Shown here piece after piece: positions 40,358 to 49,723 of a stretch of DNA of 64,000 nt. Origin of the DNA: Streptomyces smyrnaeus (GTDB taxonomy: Bacteria > Actinomycetota > Actinomycetes > Streptomycetales > Streptomycetaceae); assembly GCF_017676345.1 (NCBI RefSeq), contig NZ_JAFFZM010000010.1:124001-188000 (forward strand), written 5' to 3'. Position 1 is the stretch's first letter, and each line of letters begins with the position of its first letter. Both the position numbers and the translations under genes were made by a program. Below the pieces are notes generated by a model. The model saw nothing but the letters and a program-made list of their open reading frames with translations. It made no database searches and was not told where the DNA came from.

Positions 40358-40361
<4 letters not shown>
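39270..40361 (+). CDS. Sugar ABC transporter permease (RbsC-type)
   Basis: A 363-residue membrane permease of the CUT2/BPD_transp_2 class. After a hydrophilic N-terminus of about 45 residues there are 8-10 hydrophobic helices. LLMIGGEFDLSTGVMVTSSA is the conserved RbsC loop, and GGCLLTGGYGSAVGAAVGALIFG is the conserved C-terminal helix. Starts in the stop of the lipoprotein gene (ATGA) and ends in the start of the ATPase gene (ATGA), so the three are translationally coupled. Confidence 0.92.
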
Positions 40362-41179
<818 letters not shown>

Positions 41180-41385
41180 ACCGGGCCCACCGGACGGGAG
41201 GGGGCCGGGCAGCTCCGCTCGGCTCCCGCGTCGGGCCCCCGGCTCCCGTCGGGCCCCTCGGCGCCGCCGTGCGCAGGGGCCCGATCTCCAGGGTGGAGCC
41301 CCCGGGCGCACGGTGGACGGCGTACGGTTGATCCCTGGCAGAATCGGGCGCGCCCCTAGGACCCCTCCCAGAGAGACGACCACTC

Positions 41386-42546
41386 TTGAACGCGGACAGC
41401 TTCCAGCGAGCAGACAGGGTCTACCGACGGCGGACGGGCCCCAGCCCCAGCGTGCTGAGGACCGTCAGCACCCGTGAGCGGCGCTCACACCTGTCGGCAC
41501 CCCGCGTTCCCACCGTCGGCATCGACATCGGCGGCACCAAGGTCATGGCGGGTGTCGTCGACGCGGACGGGACGATCCTGGAGAAGGTCCGCGCCGAGAC
41601 GCCCGAGAAGTCCAAGAGCCCCAAGGTCGTCGAGGACACCATCGCCGAGCTGGTGCTCGACCTGTCCGACCGGCACGATGTGCACGCCGTCGGCATCGGC
41701 GCCGCGGGCTGGATCGACGCGGACCGCTCGCGGGTGCTCTTCGCCCCGCACCTGGCCTGGCGGGACGAGCCCCTCAAGGACGCGCTCACCGCCCGGCTGG
41801 CCGTCCCGGTGATGGTCGACAACGACGCCAACACCGCGGCCTGGGGGGAGTGGCGGTTCGGCGCGGGACGTGGCGAGGACCATCTGGTGATGATCACGCT
41901 GGGTACGGGCATCGGCGGCGCCATCCTGGAGGACGGCCGGGTCAAGCGCGGCAAGTACGGGGTGGCCGGGGAGTTCGGCCATATGCAGGTGGTGCCCGGT
42001 GGCCACCGCTGCCCGTGCGGCAACAGAGGGTGCTGGGAGCAGTACAGCTCGGGGAACGCGCTGGTACGGGAGGCCCGCGAGCTGGCGGCCGCCGAGTCGC
42101 CCGTCGCCTACGGCATCATCGACCGGGTGGGCGGCCAGGTCGGTGACATCACCGGGCCGCTCATCACGGAGCTCGCCCGCTCCGGTGACGCCATGTGCAC
42201 GGAGCTGTTCCACGAGGTCGGCTCCTGGCTCGGGGTGGGGCTCGCCAACCTCGCCGCGGCGCTGGACCCCTCCTGCTTCGTCGTCGGCGGCGGGGTCAGC
42301 GCGGCCGACGAACTGCTGATCGACCCCGCCAGAGAAGCGTTCCGGCGCCAGCTGACGGGGCGCGGCTACCGCCCCGAGGCCCGTATCGTGAAGGCACAAC
42401 TGGGGCCCGAGGCCGGTATGGTCGGTGCCGCGGACCTCGCCCGGCTGGTGGCCCGCCGCTTCCGGCGCGCCAACCGCCGCCGGCTGGAGCGCTACGAGCG
42501 CTACGAGCGGGCGGCGGACAATCTGCGCCGGGCCGTCGGCCAGTGA
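41386..42546 (+). CDS. ROK-family sugar kinase
   Basis: A 386-residue ROK kinase, glucokinase-like. VGIDIGGTKVMAGVVDADG is the ATP motif, DNDANTAAWGEWRFGAG holds the catalytic Asp, and HRCPCGNRGCWEQYSSG is the ROK zinc motif. No N-terminal HTH is apparent in the first 40 residues, so it is probably a kinase rather than a repressor. TTG start at 41386 is weakly supported. It follows the ABC importer by 206 nt (gap with only GC-rich repeats) and likely phosphorylates the imported sugar. Confidence 0.9.
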   Translation: MNADSFQRADRVYRRRTGPSPSVLRTVSTRERRSHLSAPRVPTVGIDIGGTKVMAGVVDADGTILEKVRAETPEKSKSPKVVEDTIAELVLDLSDRHDVHAVGIGAAGWIDADRSRVLFAPHLAWRDEPLKDALTARLAVPVMVDNDANTAAWGEWRFGAGRGEDHLVMITLGTGIGGAILEDGRVKRGKYGVAGEFGHMQVVPGGHRCPCGNRGCWEQYSSGNALVREARELAAAESPVAYGIIDRVGGQVGDITGPLITELARSGDAMCTELFHEVGSWLGVGLANLAAALDPSCFVVGGGVSAADELLIDPAREAFRRQLTGRGYRPEARIVKAQLGPEAGMVGAADLARLVARRFRRANRRRLERYERYERAADNLRRAVGQ

Positions 42547-42606
42547 GCAGGGCCCGGACGGCCGCCCCGACCACAATCCACCACACCCTCTGAGACGCCC
42601 AGCGCC

Positions 42607-43248
42607 ATGCCGCACACGGATAACAGCTCCCCTTCCCACGAGCCCGACGAGCCCGACGGGCCCGAGGGCGCTTCACCGGCCACCGCCGGGCACCCGGCCG
42701 CCCGCCCGCAGGCCCGGGGAGAGCGCCCCCCGCACCGGCCCCGGCACCGCGTCGTCGTACTGGCGATCGTGGTGCTGCTCATCGCGCTGCCGAGCGGTTA
42801 CCTGGTGCAGTCCGCGTTCCAGAGCCGCGCCAGCGGCAAGGACAAGGAGCGCGCCGCAGCCGCCACGAACCTCACCTACGCGCGGCCTCCCAGGGTCAGC
42901 CAGCGCATCTACGACATCCCGGTCCCGCCCGCGGCGACCCGGGTGGCCTTCTACGAGGCGAACGCATGGCAGAAGAGCACGATGTGGGTGCAGTTCCGCA
43001 CCAGCCCCAAGCGGCTCAAGGAGTTCTTCGCCGACATCGGCAGCAGCGGGTCACAGCTGACGAAGGGCGAGGTCGCCATCAGCGACAAGAAGGCCACTCG
43101 GGTCGGCTGGCGCTTCGACGAGCCCAAGAGCCACTACCGCAGCATCCGCATCGAGCAGCCCAGGAGCGAGCCCGATCTGGCGATCACTGTGGATATGACG
43201 TACAAGAGCAGGCCCCGGGTCTACGTGGTCTCCACCACGGAGTTCTGA
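42607..43248 (+). CDS. Hypothetical membrane-anchored protein
   Basis: A 213-residue protein I do not recognise. The first 50 residues are acidic then Pro/Arg-rich, followed by one transmembrane helix (RVVVLAIVVLLIALPSGYLV, about 48-67) with basic residues before it, so the remaining 145 residues should be extracellular. That domain is a mixed alpha/beta region with IYDIPVPPAATRVAFYEAN and STMWVQFRTSPKRLKEFFADIG, suggesting a ligand-binding fold. It follows the ROK kinase by 60 nt and may be co-transcribed. Confidence 0.75.
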   Translation: MPHTDNSSPSHEPDEPDGPEGASPATAGHPAARPQARGERPPHRPRHRVVVLAIVVLLIALPSGYLVQSAFQSRASGKDKERAAAATNLTYARPPRVSQRIYDIPVPPAATRVAFYEANAWQKSTMWVQFRTSPKRLKEFFADIGSSGSQLTKGEVAISDKKATRVGWRFDEPKSHYRSIRIEQPRSEPDLAITVDMTYKSRPRVYVVSTTEF

Positions 43249-43421
43249 GTCCCGCACACTTTCTCCACCCCCCGCGCACACCGCCGCCGCAAGCCCTTTC
43301 GGCCGGTCGCTGCGGGCGCCCCCGCGCGGTGCGGCCCGCGCACCGCTCGATAGCGTGAACGCGTGAGTAACGGCCGCCCATCCCCCACCCTGTCCCGAAC
43401 GCCTGCCCGAGGTGAAGCACG

Positions 43422-44720
43422 GTGACCCCCGCCCAGACGCTCCAGCACCGGACCGACGGACCCGACAACGCGCCCGTACTCGTTCTCGGCCCCGCCCTCG
43501 GCACCACCTGGCACATGTGGGACCGGCAGATCCCCGAGCTGACCCGCAACTGGCGGGTGCTGCGGTTCGACCTGCCCGGCCACGGCGGTTCCCCCGCCTA
43601 CTCCGCCGACTCGGCCGACGCCTACGCCGAGCGGCTGCTGGCCACCCTCGACCGGCTGGGCATCGAGCGGTTCGGCTACGCGGGCTGCTCCCTCGGCGGC
43701 GCCATCGGCATCCAGCTCGCTCTGCGGGCCCCGCAGCGCGTCACCTCGCTCGCGCTGATCTCCTCCTCGCCCCGCTTCGCCACCCCCGACAGCTGGCGGC
43801 AGCGCGGGGTCGTCATCCGTACCAACGGACTCGACCCGATCGCCCGCACCACCCCCGAGCGCTGGTTCACGCCCGGCTTCGCCGCCGCGCAGCCCGCCAT
43901 CGTCGAATGGGCGGTGCAGATGGTGCGCACCACCGATCCCGGCTGCTACATCGCCGCCTGCGAGGCGCTGGCGTCCTTCGACGTCAAGGACTCGCTGGAC
44001 CGGATAGGGGTCGGCACGCTGGTCGTCGCCGGCGCCGAGGACCAGGTCACCCCGCCCGCCGAGGCCCGCGCGCTGGTCGCCGGTATCCCGGACGCGCGGC
44101 TGGCCATCGTGCCCGGCGCCTCCCATCTGACACCGGTCGAGCAGCCGGGCGCGGTCACCGATCTGCTCATCCGGCACTTCACCACCACCTGGCAGGAGTC
44201 GGCCGCCGGGCCCCCCGCCCCGGCCCCCGTGATCAGCCCCGTGCCGCCGCAGGCGTCCGCCGTCGCCGAGCTGGAGTCCGGCGAGCGGGCCGCCCTGCGC
44301 ACCGACGCCTACGACGCGGGCATGAAGGTACGCCGCGAGGTGCTCGGTGACGCCCATGTCGACCGCTCCTTGGAGGCGACCGACGACTTCACCGAGGACT
44401 TCCAGAACTTCATCACCCGGTACGCCTGGGGCGAGGTGTGGACCCGCACCGGCATCGACCGGCGCACCCGCTCGGTGATCTCCCTGACGGCGCTGGTGGC
44501 CGGGGGCCACCACGAAGAGCTGGCCTTCCATGTCCGCGCCGCACTGCGCAACGGGCTGACCCCCGCCGAGATCAAGGAAGTGCTGCTCCAGACCGCCGTC
44601 TACTGCGGGGTGCCCGCCGCCAACTCGGCCTTCGCCGTCGCCCAGCGCGTGATCCGGGAGGAGACCACTCCGGAGGACCGCAAGGAGGCCGAGGAGGAGA
44701 ATGAGCCCCATGGGAACTGA
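43422..44720 (+). CDS. pcaL: Fused 3-oxoadipate enol-lactonase / 4-carboxymuconolactone decarboxylase
   Basis: A 432-residue two-domain protein. Residues about 1-255 are an alpha/beta hydrolase with nucleophile elbow GCSLGG and a late GASHLTPVEQP carrying the catalytic His (PcaD part). Residues about 290-425 are a carboxymuconolactone decarboxylase (AhpD-like), with RYAWGEVWTRTGIDRRTRSV and HVRAALRNGLTPAEIKEVLL (PcaC part). PcaDC fusions catalyse two successive steps of the beta-ketoadipate pathway. No other pca genes are nearby. Its 3' end overlaps the MBL gene by 20 nt. Confidence 0.9.
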   Translation: MTPAQTLQHRTDGPDNAPVLVLGPALGTTWHMWDRQIPELTRNWRVLRFDLPGHGGSPAYSADSADAYAERLLATLDRLGIERFGYAGCSLGGAIGIQLALRAPQRVTSLALISSSPRFATPDSWRQRGVVIRTNGLDPIARTTPERWFTPGFAAAQPAIVEWAVQMVRTTDPGCYIAACEALASFDVKDSLDRIGVGTLVVAGAEDQVTPPAEARALVAGIPDARLAIVPGASHLTPVEQPGAVTDLLIRHFTTTWQESAAGPPAPAPVISPVPPQASAVAELESGERAALRTDAYDAGMKVRREVLGDAHVDRSLEATDDFTEDFQNFITRYAWGEVWTRTGIDRRTRSVISLTALVAGGHHEELAFHVRAALRNGLTPAEIKEVLLQTAVYCGVPAANSAFAVAQRVIREETTPEDRKEAEEENEPHGN

Positions 44721-45387
44721 CGCGAACGACACCCCGCTGAAGCTCACCAAGAAGGGGCACTCCTGCGTCCGCCTGGAGAAGGGCGGCCGCACGCTCGTCA
44801 TCGACCCCGGCGGCTTCAGCGAGCAGGAGTCCGCCCTGGGCGCGGACGCCCTGCTGGTCACGCACGAGCACCCCGACCACTTCGACGAGCTGCGGTTGCG
44901 CGCCGCGATGGAGGCCAACCCCGAGGCCCGGATCTGGACGCTGCGCAGCGTCGCCGAGCAGATCTCCGGCGCCTTCCCCGGCCGCGTCCACACCGTCGGC
45001 CACGGCGACACCTTCGAGGCGGCGGGCTTCGAGGTCGAGGTGCACGGCGAGCTGCACGCCGTCATCCACCCCGACATCCCCCGGATCACCAACATCGGGT
45101 TCGTCGTCGACGGCCTGGTCTTCCACCCCGGCGACGCCCTCACCGTCCCCGAGCGCCCCGTCAAGACGCTGCTGCTGCCGATGCACGCCCCGTGGAACAA
45201 GTTCTCCGAGGTCCTGGACTATGTGCGCGCCGTCAGCCCGGCGCAGGTCTACGACATCCACGACGGTCTGCTCAACGACAACGGGCTGGGCGTGCTGAAC
45301 CGGATGCTGGGTGAGGGCGGTCCTGGAACGGGTGGCGCCGCTCACGACCACCTCCGGTCGGGGGAGGGTGTCCGACTGGCGCGGTAG
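44701..45387 (+). CDS. MBL-fold metallo-hydrolase (UlaG-like)
   Basis: A 228-residue metallo-beta-lactamase-fold protein. VTHEHPDHFDEL is the HxHxDH metal motif, VFHPGDAL supplies the bridging Asp and LLPMHAPWNKF a further ligand region. ATG 44701 lies just after GAGGAGGAGA, within the end of pcaL; an in-frame ATG at 44710 is the alternative. The C-terminal 25 residues are Gly-rich and not conserved-looking. Likely cytoplasmic; substrate unknown. Translational coupling with pcaL hints at a lactone substrate, but this is inference. Confidence 0.86.
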   Translation: MSPMGTDANDTPLKLTKKGHSCVRLEKGGRTLVIDPGGFSEQESALGADALLVTHEHPDHFDELRLRAAMEANPEARIWTLRSVAEQISGAFPGRVHTVGHGDTFEAAGFEVEVHGELHAVIHPDIPRITNIGFVVDGLVFHPGDALTVPERPVKTLLLPMHAPWNKFSEVLDYVRAVSPAQVYDIHDGLLNDNGLGVLNRMLGEGGPGTGGAAHDHLRSGEGVRLAR

Positions 45388-45435
45388 CCTGCATGCTCCC
45401 GGGGGAAGACCCCCGTGACCCCCGACGGAGTCTGC

Positions 45436-46215
45436 ATGCGTATTGCCACCTGGAACGTCAACTCGATAACGGCCCGGCTGCCCCGCCTGACACAGTGGCT
45501 GGAGTCCGCACAGCCCGATGTGCTCTGTCTGCAGGAGCTGAAGGTGTCCGACGACGCCTTCCCGCAGCAGGAGCTGCGCGCGCTCGGCTACGAGTCGGTC
45601 GTCAGCGCGCAAGGCCGCTGGAACGGTGTCGCCGTCCTCTCCCGCGTGGGCATCGAGGACCCGGCGCTCAGCCTGCCCGGCGCGCCCGAGTGGGAGGGCG
45701 TCGTCGAGGCCCGCGCCGCGGCCGCCACCTGCGGCGGGGTGCGGGTGTGGTCCCTGTATGTGCCCAACGGGCGCGAGGTGGGGCACCCGCACTACGAGTA
45801 CAAGCTGGAGTGGCTGGCCGCCCTGCGGGACGCCGCGGAGAAGTTCGCCTCGGCCGCGACGCCGTTCGCCGTCCTCGGCGACTTCAACATCGCGCCGACC
45901 GACCGTGATGTGCACGACATCGCGGAGTTCTCGGGCTCCACCCATGTGACGGCCCGCGAGCGGGAAGCGCTGGCCGCGCTGGAGGCGGCTGGGGTCTCGG
46001 ACGTCCACCCCCGCCCGCTCAAGTACGACGTGCCGTTCACCTACTGGGACTACCGGCAGCTGTGCTTCCCGAAGAACCGCGGTATGCGGATCGACCTCGT
46101 CTACGGGAACGAGGCCTTCACGACCGCCGTCTCCGACGCCTATGTGGACCGTGAGGCACGCAAGGGCAAGGGCGCCTCGGACCACGCCCCGGTCGTCGTC
46201 GACCTGGAGCTGTGA
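45436..46215 (+). CDS. xthA: Exodeoxyribonuclease III
   Basis: A 259-residue AP endonuclease/3'-5' exonuclease of the base-excision repair pathway. Active-site motifs in order: TWNVNSI, CLQELKVSDDAFP (metal-binding Glu), YVPNGR, LGDFNIAPTDRDVHD (catalytic Asp/Asn), MRIDLVYGN and the terminal SDHAPVVVDLEL (catalytic His). ATG 45436 has GGAG 5 nt upstream. Length is normal. It is 48 nt downstream of the MBL gene. Confidence 0.96.
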   Translation: MRIATWNVNSITARLPRLTQWLESAQPDVLCLQELKVSDDAFPQQELRALGYESVVSAQGRWNGVAVLSRVGIEDPALSLPGAPEWEGVVEARAAAATCGGVRVWSLYVPNGREVGHPHYEYKLEWLAALRDAAEKFASAATPFAVLGDFNIAPTDRDVHDIAEFSGSTHVTAREREALAALEAAGVSDVHPRPLKYDVPFTYWDYRQLCFPKNRGMRIDLVYGNEAFTTAVSDAYVDREARKGKGASDHAPVVVDLEL

Positions 46216-46286
46216 GCCGGTCGCCGTCCCGGTCACCCGCCCCTCGAAGGGCGTGCGGCCGGGACGGGCGGCGCGGGCGGCCCGAG

Positions 46287-46324
46287 GGCCGGCACGCGGG
46301 CCCCGGGGGCACCGCCTGCCGGCC
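46287..46324. terminator. Bidirectional terminator between xthA and the SGNH gene
   Basis: GGCCGGCA pairs with TGCCGGCC (8 bp perfect) around a GC-rich loop. It lies in the 117-nt gap of convergent genes. Confidence 0.55.
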
Positions 46325-46332
46325 ACCGGGGC

Positions 46333-48180
46333 TCAGCCGGTGAGCAGCCGAAGATCGATCGACTCCCCGAGGGCCCGCAACCCGGCGTCGCCGGGGTGCA
46401 GATGATCCCCTGAGTCGTACTTCGGCAGCATCCGCGCGGGGTGCGAGGGGTCCCGTACGACCTTGTCGAAGTCCAGCACGGCGTCGAAATGGCCGCCGTT
46501 CTCCCGTACGAACGCGTTCACCTTCGTACGCTTGGCGTCGACCTGCGCCGTGCAGTCGTGATAGCCCTCGCACGGCGTGATCGTCGCCACGACGACGCGC
46601 AGCCCACGCTCCTTTGCCCGCGCGGCGATGGCCTTCATCCCGGCGATGACCTCCTCGGCCGAGGCGCCCCACCGCACGTCGTTGATGCCCTCGAAGAGCA
46701 CCACCGTCCTGGCGTTGGTCTGGGCGAGGACGTCCCTCTCCAGCCGGTGCTGGGCGCTCACCCCCGCCGTGTCGGTGCTGACGCCGTCGCCCGGATAGCG
46801 GTCGGTGACGATGCGGTTGGCGGAGATCCCGTGGTTGAGGACGCCGAGCCTGGGCACGTCGCTCTGCGCCAGCAGCCGGCCGGCCAGCACGTCGGGCCAG
46901 CGGCGGTTGGCGCCCTGGGTGGAGCGGACGCCGTCGGTGATGGAGTCGCCGAGCGCGACGACCGAGCCGGGTCCGCCCCGGACGTCGACGCCGGTCAGGA
47001 ACGGCCACATGGTCAGGGAGCGGGTGAAGGCGCCGCCGCCGGTCTCGCCGGTACGGTCACCGCTGCCGCCCTCGCTCAGATACGACTTCTGCAGCGCCTT
47101 GCTGTGCACGGGCGCGGCGGGCACGGGGTCGGGCAGATGGATGCTCACCAGCAGATTGGTGTCGGAGGGTACGTCGAAGCCCACCGGGTCGCTGACGGCC
47201 CTGGCGCCCGCGGGGATGCGGGTTCCGGCGTGCCCGCCGTCGAAGGTGAGGGGCGTCGGGCGCCGGTGCGCCGTGGCCCCGTCCTTCTGCACGGCGATGG
47301 AGGCGTGGCCGATGCGGACGGGCTCGGCGGCGAAGGTGTTCTCCAGCCGGATCCGGGCCCGCGGCCCGCCCGCGGAGGTGTGCACCACCAGCCGGAGCGT
47401 CTGGTCCCGCCACTGCCCGGTGCCGGTGTAGCCGCCGGTGCTGGCGGACCAGCTGCCGGTCCAGCCGGTGCTCCCGGGGCGTACGGCGATGTCGAAGACG
47501 TGCAGGTCGGCGTCGGCGCCCGGATCGCGGGGCAGCGTGACGGAGCTGACCTGGCGGCCGCGTTCGAGGGGCACGGTGACGGCGTAGAGCCGCGCCTTCT
47601 CGTCGAGCTGCCCACCGTGCCGGGTGTTGAGGTGGGGGAGGGCGACGGCCTTGGTGGCGAGCGGGCCGCCGCGCCAGTCGCCCGCGGTGAGGGTGTAGGC
47701 GCTGCGGGAGCCGTCCCGGTAGCGCACGGTGCCCTTACCGCGCACGGCGTCGGCCGCGCCGTGCGGCGAGGTGGCGGCGACCAGGAAGGAGAGGGCGTCG
47801 CCGCGTCCGCCGACGCGGACCCGCTGGCCGTCGGCGCGTACGTTGTCGGGGTGGCCGGGAGCCCGGTCGGGCCAGCGCAGCTGTGCCGCGTCCAGATCGA
47901 GCCGGGTTCCGGGGGCCCAGCCGGCGGCCTTGAGGTCCTGTGCGGACAGGGAGCGGCCCGCGCCGTCGAAGTCGGCGGCGCCGGGGTCGGCATCGTCGCT
48001 GACTGCGCGGTTGTCGTAGAGGCGTTCCAGAGGGAGGGCCCGATCGGCGGCGGGGGCGGTCGGTTGTGCGGTCGGCTGCCTGCGGTCCTGCGCGGTGGCG
48101 GTCGCCACCAGGGTCGGTGTCGTCGCGGATACGGCGGCCACCAGGACGGTGAGGGATCTGATCCAGGTACGTCTGCGCAC
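46333..48180 (-). CDS. Secreted SGNH/GDSL hydrolase
   Basis: A 615-residue secreted esterase-like protein. The signal peptide is RRRTWIRSLTVLVAAVSATT... with likely cleavage near TATAQ (about residue 31). A beta-rich N-terminal region of about 370 residues precedes the SGNH domain: VVALGDSITDG (catalytic Ser), NHGISANRI, LFEGINDVRW and YDSGDHLHPGDAGLRALG with the Asp-His pair. GTG 48180 is chosen for GAGAGGG at 6-nt spacing and a proper signal peptide; the frame is open far upstream without meaning. It may act on lipids or acylated polysaccharides. Confidence 0.9.
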   Translation of the reverse strand: MRRRTWIRSLTVLVAAVSATTPTLVATATAQDRRQPTAQPTAPAADRALPLERLYDNRAVSDDADPGAADFDGAGRSLSAQDLKAAGWAPGTRLDLDAAQLRWPDRAPGHPDNVRADGQRVRVGGRGDALSFLVAATSPHGAADAVRGKGTVRYRDGSRSAYTLTAGDWRGGPLATKAVALPHLNTRHGGQLDEKARLYAVTVPLERGRQVSSVTLPRDPGADADLHVFDIAVRPGSTGWTGSWSASTGGYTGTGQWRDQTLRLVVHTSAGGPRARIRLENTFAAEPVRIGHASIAVQKDGATAHRRPTPLTFDGGHAGTRIPAGARAVSDPVGFDVPSDTNLLVSIHLPDPVPAAPVHSKALQKSYLSEGGSGDRTGETGGGAFTRSLTMWPFLTGVDVRGGPGSVVALGDSITDGVRSTQGANRRWPDVLAGRLLAQSDVPRLGVLNHGISANRIVTDRYPGDGVSTDTAGVSAQHRLERDVLAQTNARTVVLFEGINDVRWGASAEEVIAGMKAIAARAKERGLRVVVATITPCEGYHDCTAQVDAKRTKVNAFVRENGGHFDAVLDFDKVVRDPSHPARMLPKYDSGDHLHPGDAGLRALGESIDLRLLTG

Positions 48181-48351
48181 GTGATGCCCTCTCGTGGGAC
48201 TCCAACGGCCTTGAGTGCACCCCGAATTCCACCGGGGCGGGGTGAAATTAGGGAGGCTCTGACGCGGCGTCAAGGTGTCCGGCAGCCCAAGCCGGGCGGC
48301 TTGTTCACACAGCGCGCCTATGGTGTCCAGGGGTGTGCGAATGCCACGCTG

Positions 48352-48801
48352 ATGCGCATGCACTTCCCCTTTCTGGACAACTGGCGCAAGCCCCACCCGG
48401 ATGCCGAGGGGGTGGCGGCATCGACCGGCCGGCTGTCGGACGACCCGGAGAGCGCGGCGCAGCTTCTCTCCGAATGCGAACTCCTGCGCGAGCAGGCGCG
48501 AGGGGCCGGTGTCGAACTGGACGACTCCGTGGAGTCCTTGGCCGCGCTGGACCAGCTGCTGCCGCACTGGCGCGAGGACCCGGAGGTCACCCCCTGGCTC
48601 GGCACGGACGCCGGGCTCTATCTGGGGACCGTGATGGTGCGCACGGTGCCCGGCGCCCGATGGGTGCTCTCCTCCGGTGGTCAGCCGGTGGTGCGGTTGC
48701 CGTCCGGGCGGGAGGCGGACGTGCTGGAGGAGGGCGGCGCCTGGGCGGAGACCGGTTCCCCCGAGCTGTCCCAGGCGTACGCGGAGGTCAGCGAGGACTG
48801 A
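48352..48801 (+). CDS. DUF6278 family protein
   Basis: A 149-residue acidic protein of a streptomycete family (DUF6278) of unknown function. It begins MHFPFLDNWRKPHPDAEGVA and contains a repeated acidic/Leu pattern (LLSECELLREQA, SVESLAALDQLLPHWRED). The central WLGTDAGLYLGTVMVRTVPGARW and GQPVVRLPSGREADV give a small alpha/beta fold resembling immunity-like or DUF1963-type proteins. The start is ATG 48352 or 48358, with a weak ribosome-binding site. It lies upstream of gluA by 142 nt. Confidence 0.75.
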   Translation: MRMHFPFLDNWRKPHPDAEGVAASTGRLSDDPESAAQLLSECELLREQARGAGVELDDSVESLAALDQLLPHWREDPEVTPWLGTDAGLYLGTVMVRTVPGARWVLSSGGQPVVRLPSGREADVLEEGGAWAETGSPELSQAYAEVSED

Positions 48802-48943
48802 CATACCCGACCGGCGTCCGCGCCCGGCGGGTACGGCGGGCGTGCGTCGTGGACGTGCTCCGTCGATGTACTCCGTCCGGTGCGTCCCCTCGCTGCGTGT
48901 CATCCAGGTAGTGCCCCATTCGGCCCGATAGTTTCCACATCCT

Positions 48944-49711
48944 ATGGAATCGTCGCCTATGGAAGCCCTGCCCGCGGAACCGCTGATCGAGCTGCGTGGA
49001 GTCAACAAGCACTACGGCACGCTGCATGTGCTCCGGGACATCGACCTGACCGTGGGCCGCGGCGAGGTCGTCGTCGTCATCGGTCCCTCGGGCTCCGGGA
49101 AGTCGACGCTGTGCCGCACCATCAACCGGCTGGAGACGGTCGGGTCCGGCACCATCACCCTGGCGGGCCGGCCCCTTCCGGCGGAGGGCCGCGAGCTGGC
49201 CCGGCTGCGTACCGAAGTCGGCATGGTCTTCCAGTCCTTCAACCTCTTCGCGCACAAGACCGTGCTGGCGAACGTGGCGCTCGCGCCCATGAAGGTGCGC
49301 GGCAAGAAGAAGGACGAGGCCCATGCGCAGGCCCGCGAACTGCTGCGCAGGGTCGGCCTCGTCGAACACGCGCACAAGTACCCGGCGCAGCTGTCCGGCG
49401 GTCAGCAGCAGCGGGTGGCCATCGCGCGCGCCCTGGCCATGGACCCGCAGGCACTGCTGTTCGACGAGCCGACCTCCGCGCTGGACCCGGAGATGATCAG
49501 CGAGGTCCTGGAGGTCATGCAGCAGCTGGCCCGGGACGGAATGACGATGGTCGTCGTCACCCACGAGATGGGCTTCGCCCGCTCGGCGGCCAACCGTGTG
49601 GTGTTCATGGCCGACGGCCGGATCGTCGAGGACCGCTCTCCGGAGGAGTTCTTCACCGCGCCGCGCAGCGAGCGCGCCAAGGACTTCCTCTCCAAGATCC
49701 TCAAGCACTGA
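48944..49711 (+). CDS. gluA: Glutamate/polar amino-acid ABC transporter ATPase
   Basis: A 255-residue ABC ATPase of the polar amino-acid (GlnQ/GluA) type. Walker A GPSGSGKST, Q-loop VFQSFNLFAHKTVL, signature LSGGQQQRVAIARALA, Walker B LLFDEPTSALDPE and the switch His in VVTHEMGFA are intact. GATAGT at 48927 could be a -10 box that puts transcription start within a few bases of ATG 48944, so the mRNA may be nearly leaderless; an in-frame ATG at 48959 exists. It heads gluABCD. Confidence 0.94.
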   Translation: MESSPMEALPAEPLIELRGVNKHYGTLHVLRDIDLTVGRGEVVVVIGPSGSGKSTLCRTINRLETVGSGTITLAGRPLPAEGRELARLRTEVGMVFQSFNLFAHKTVLANVALAPMKVRGKKKDEAHAQARELLRRVGLVEHAHKYPAQLSGGQQQRVAIARALAMDPQALLFDEPTSALDPEMISEVLEVMQQLARDGMTMVVVTHEMGFARSAANRVVFMADGRIVEDRSPEEFFTAPRSERAKDFLSKILKH

Positions 49712-49723
49712 GAGGGGACGGTC

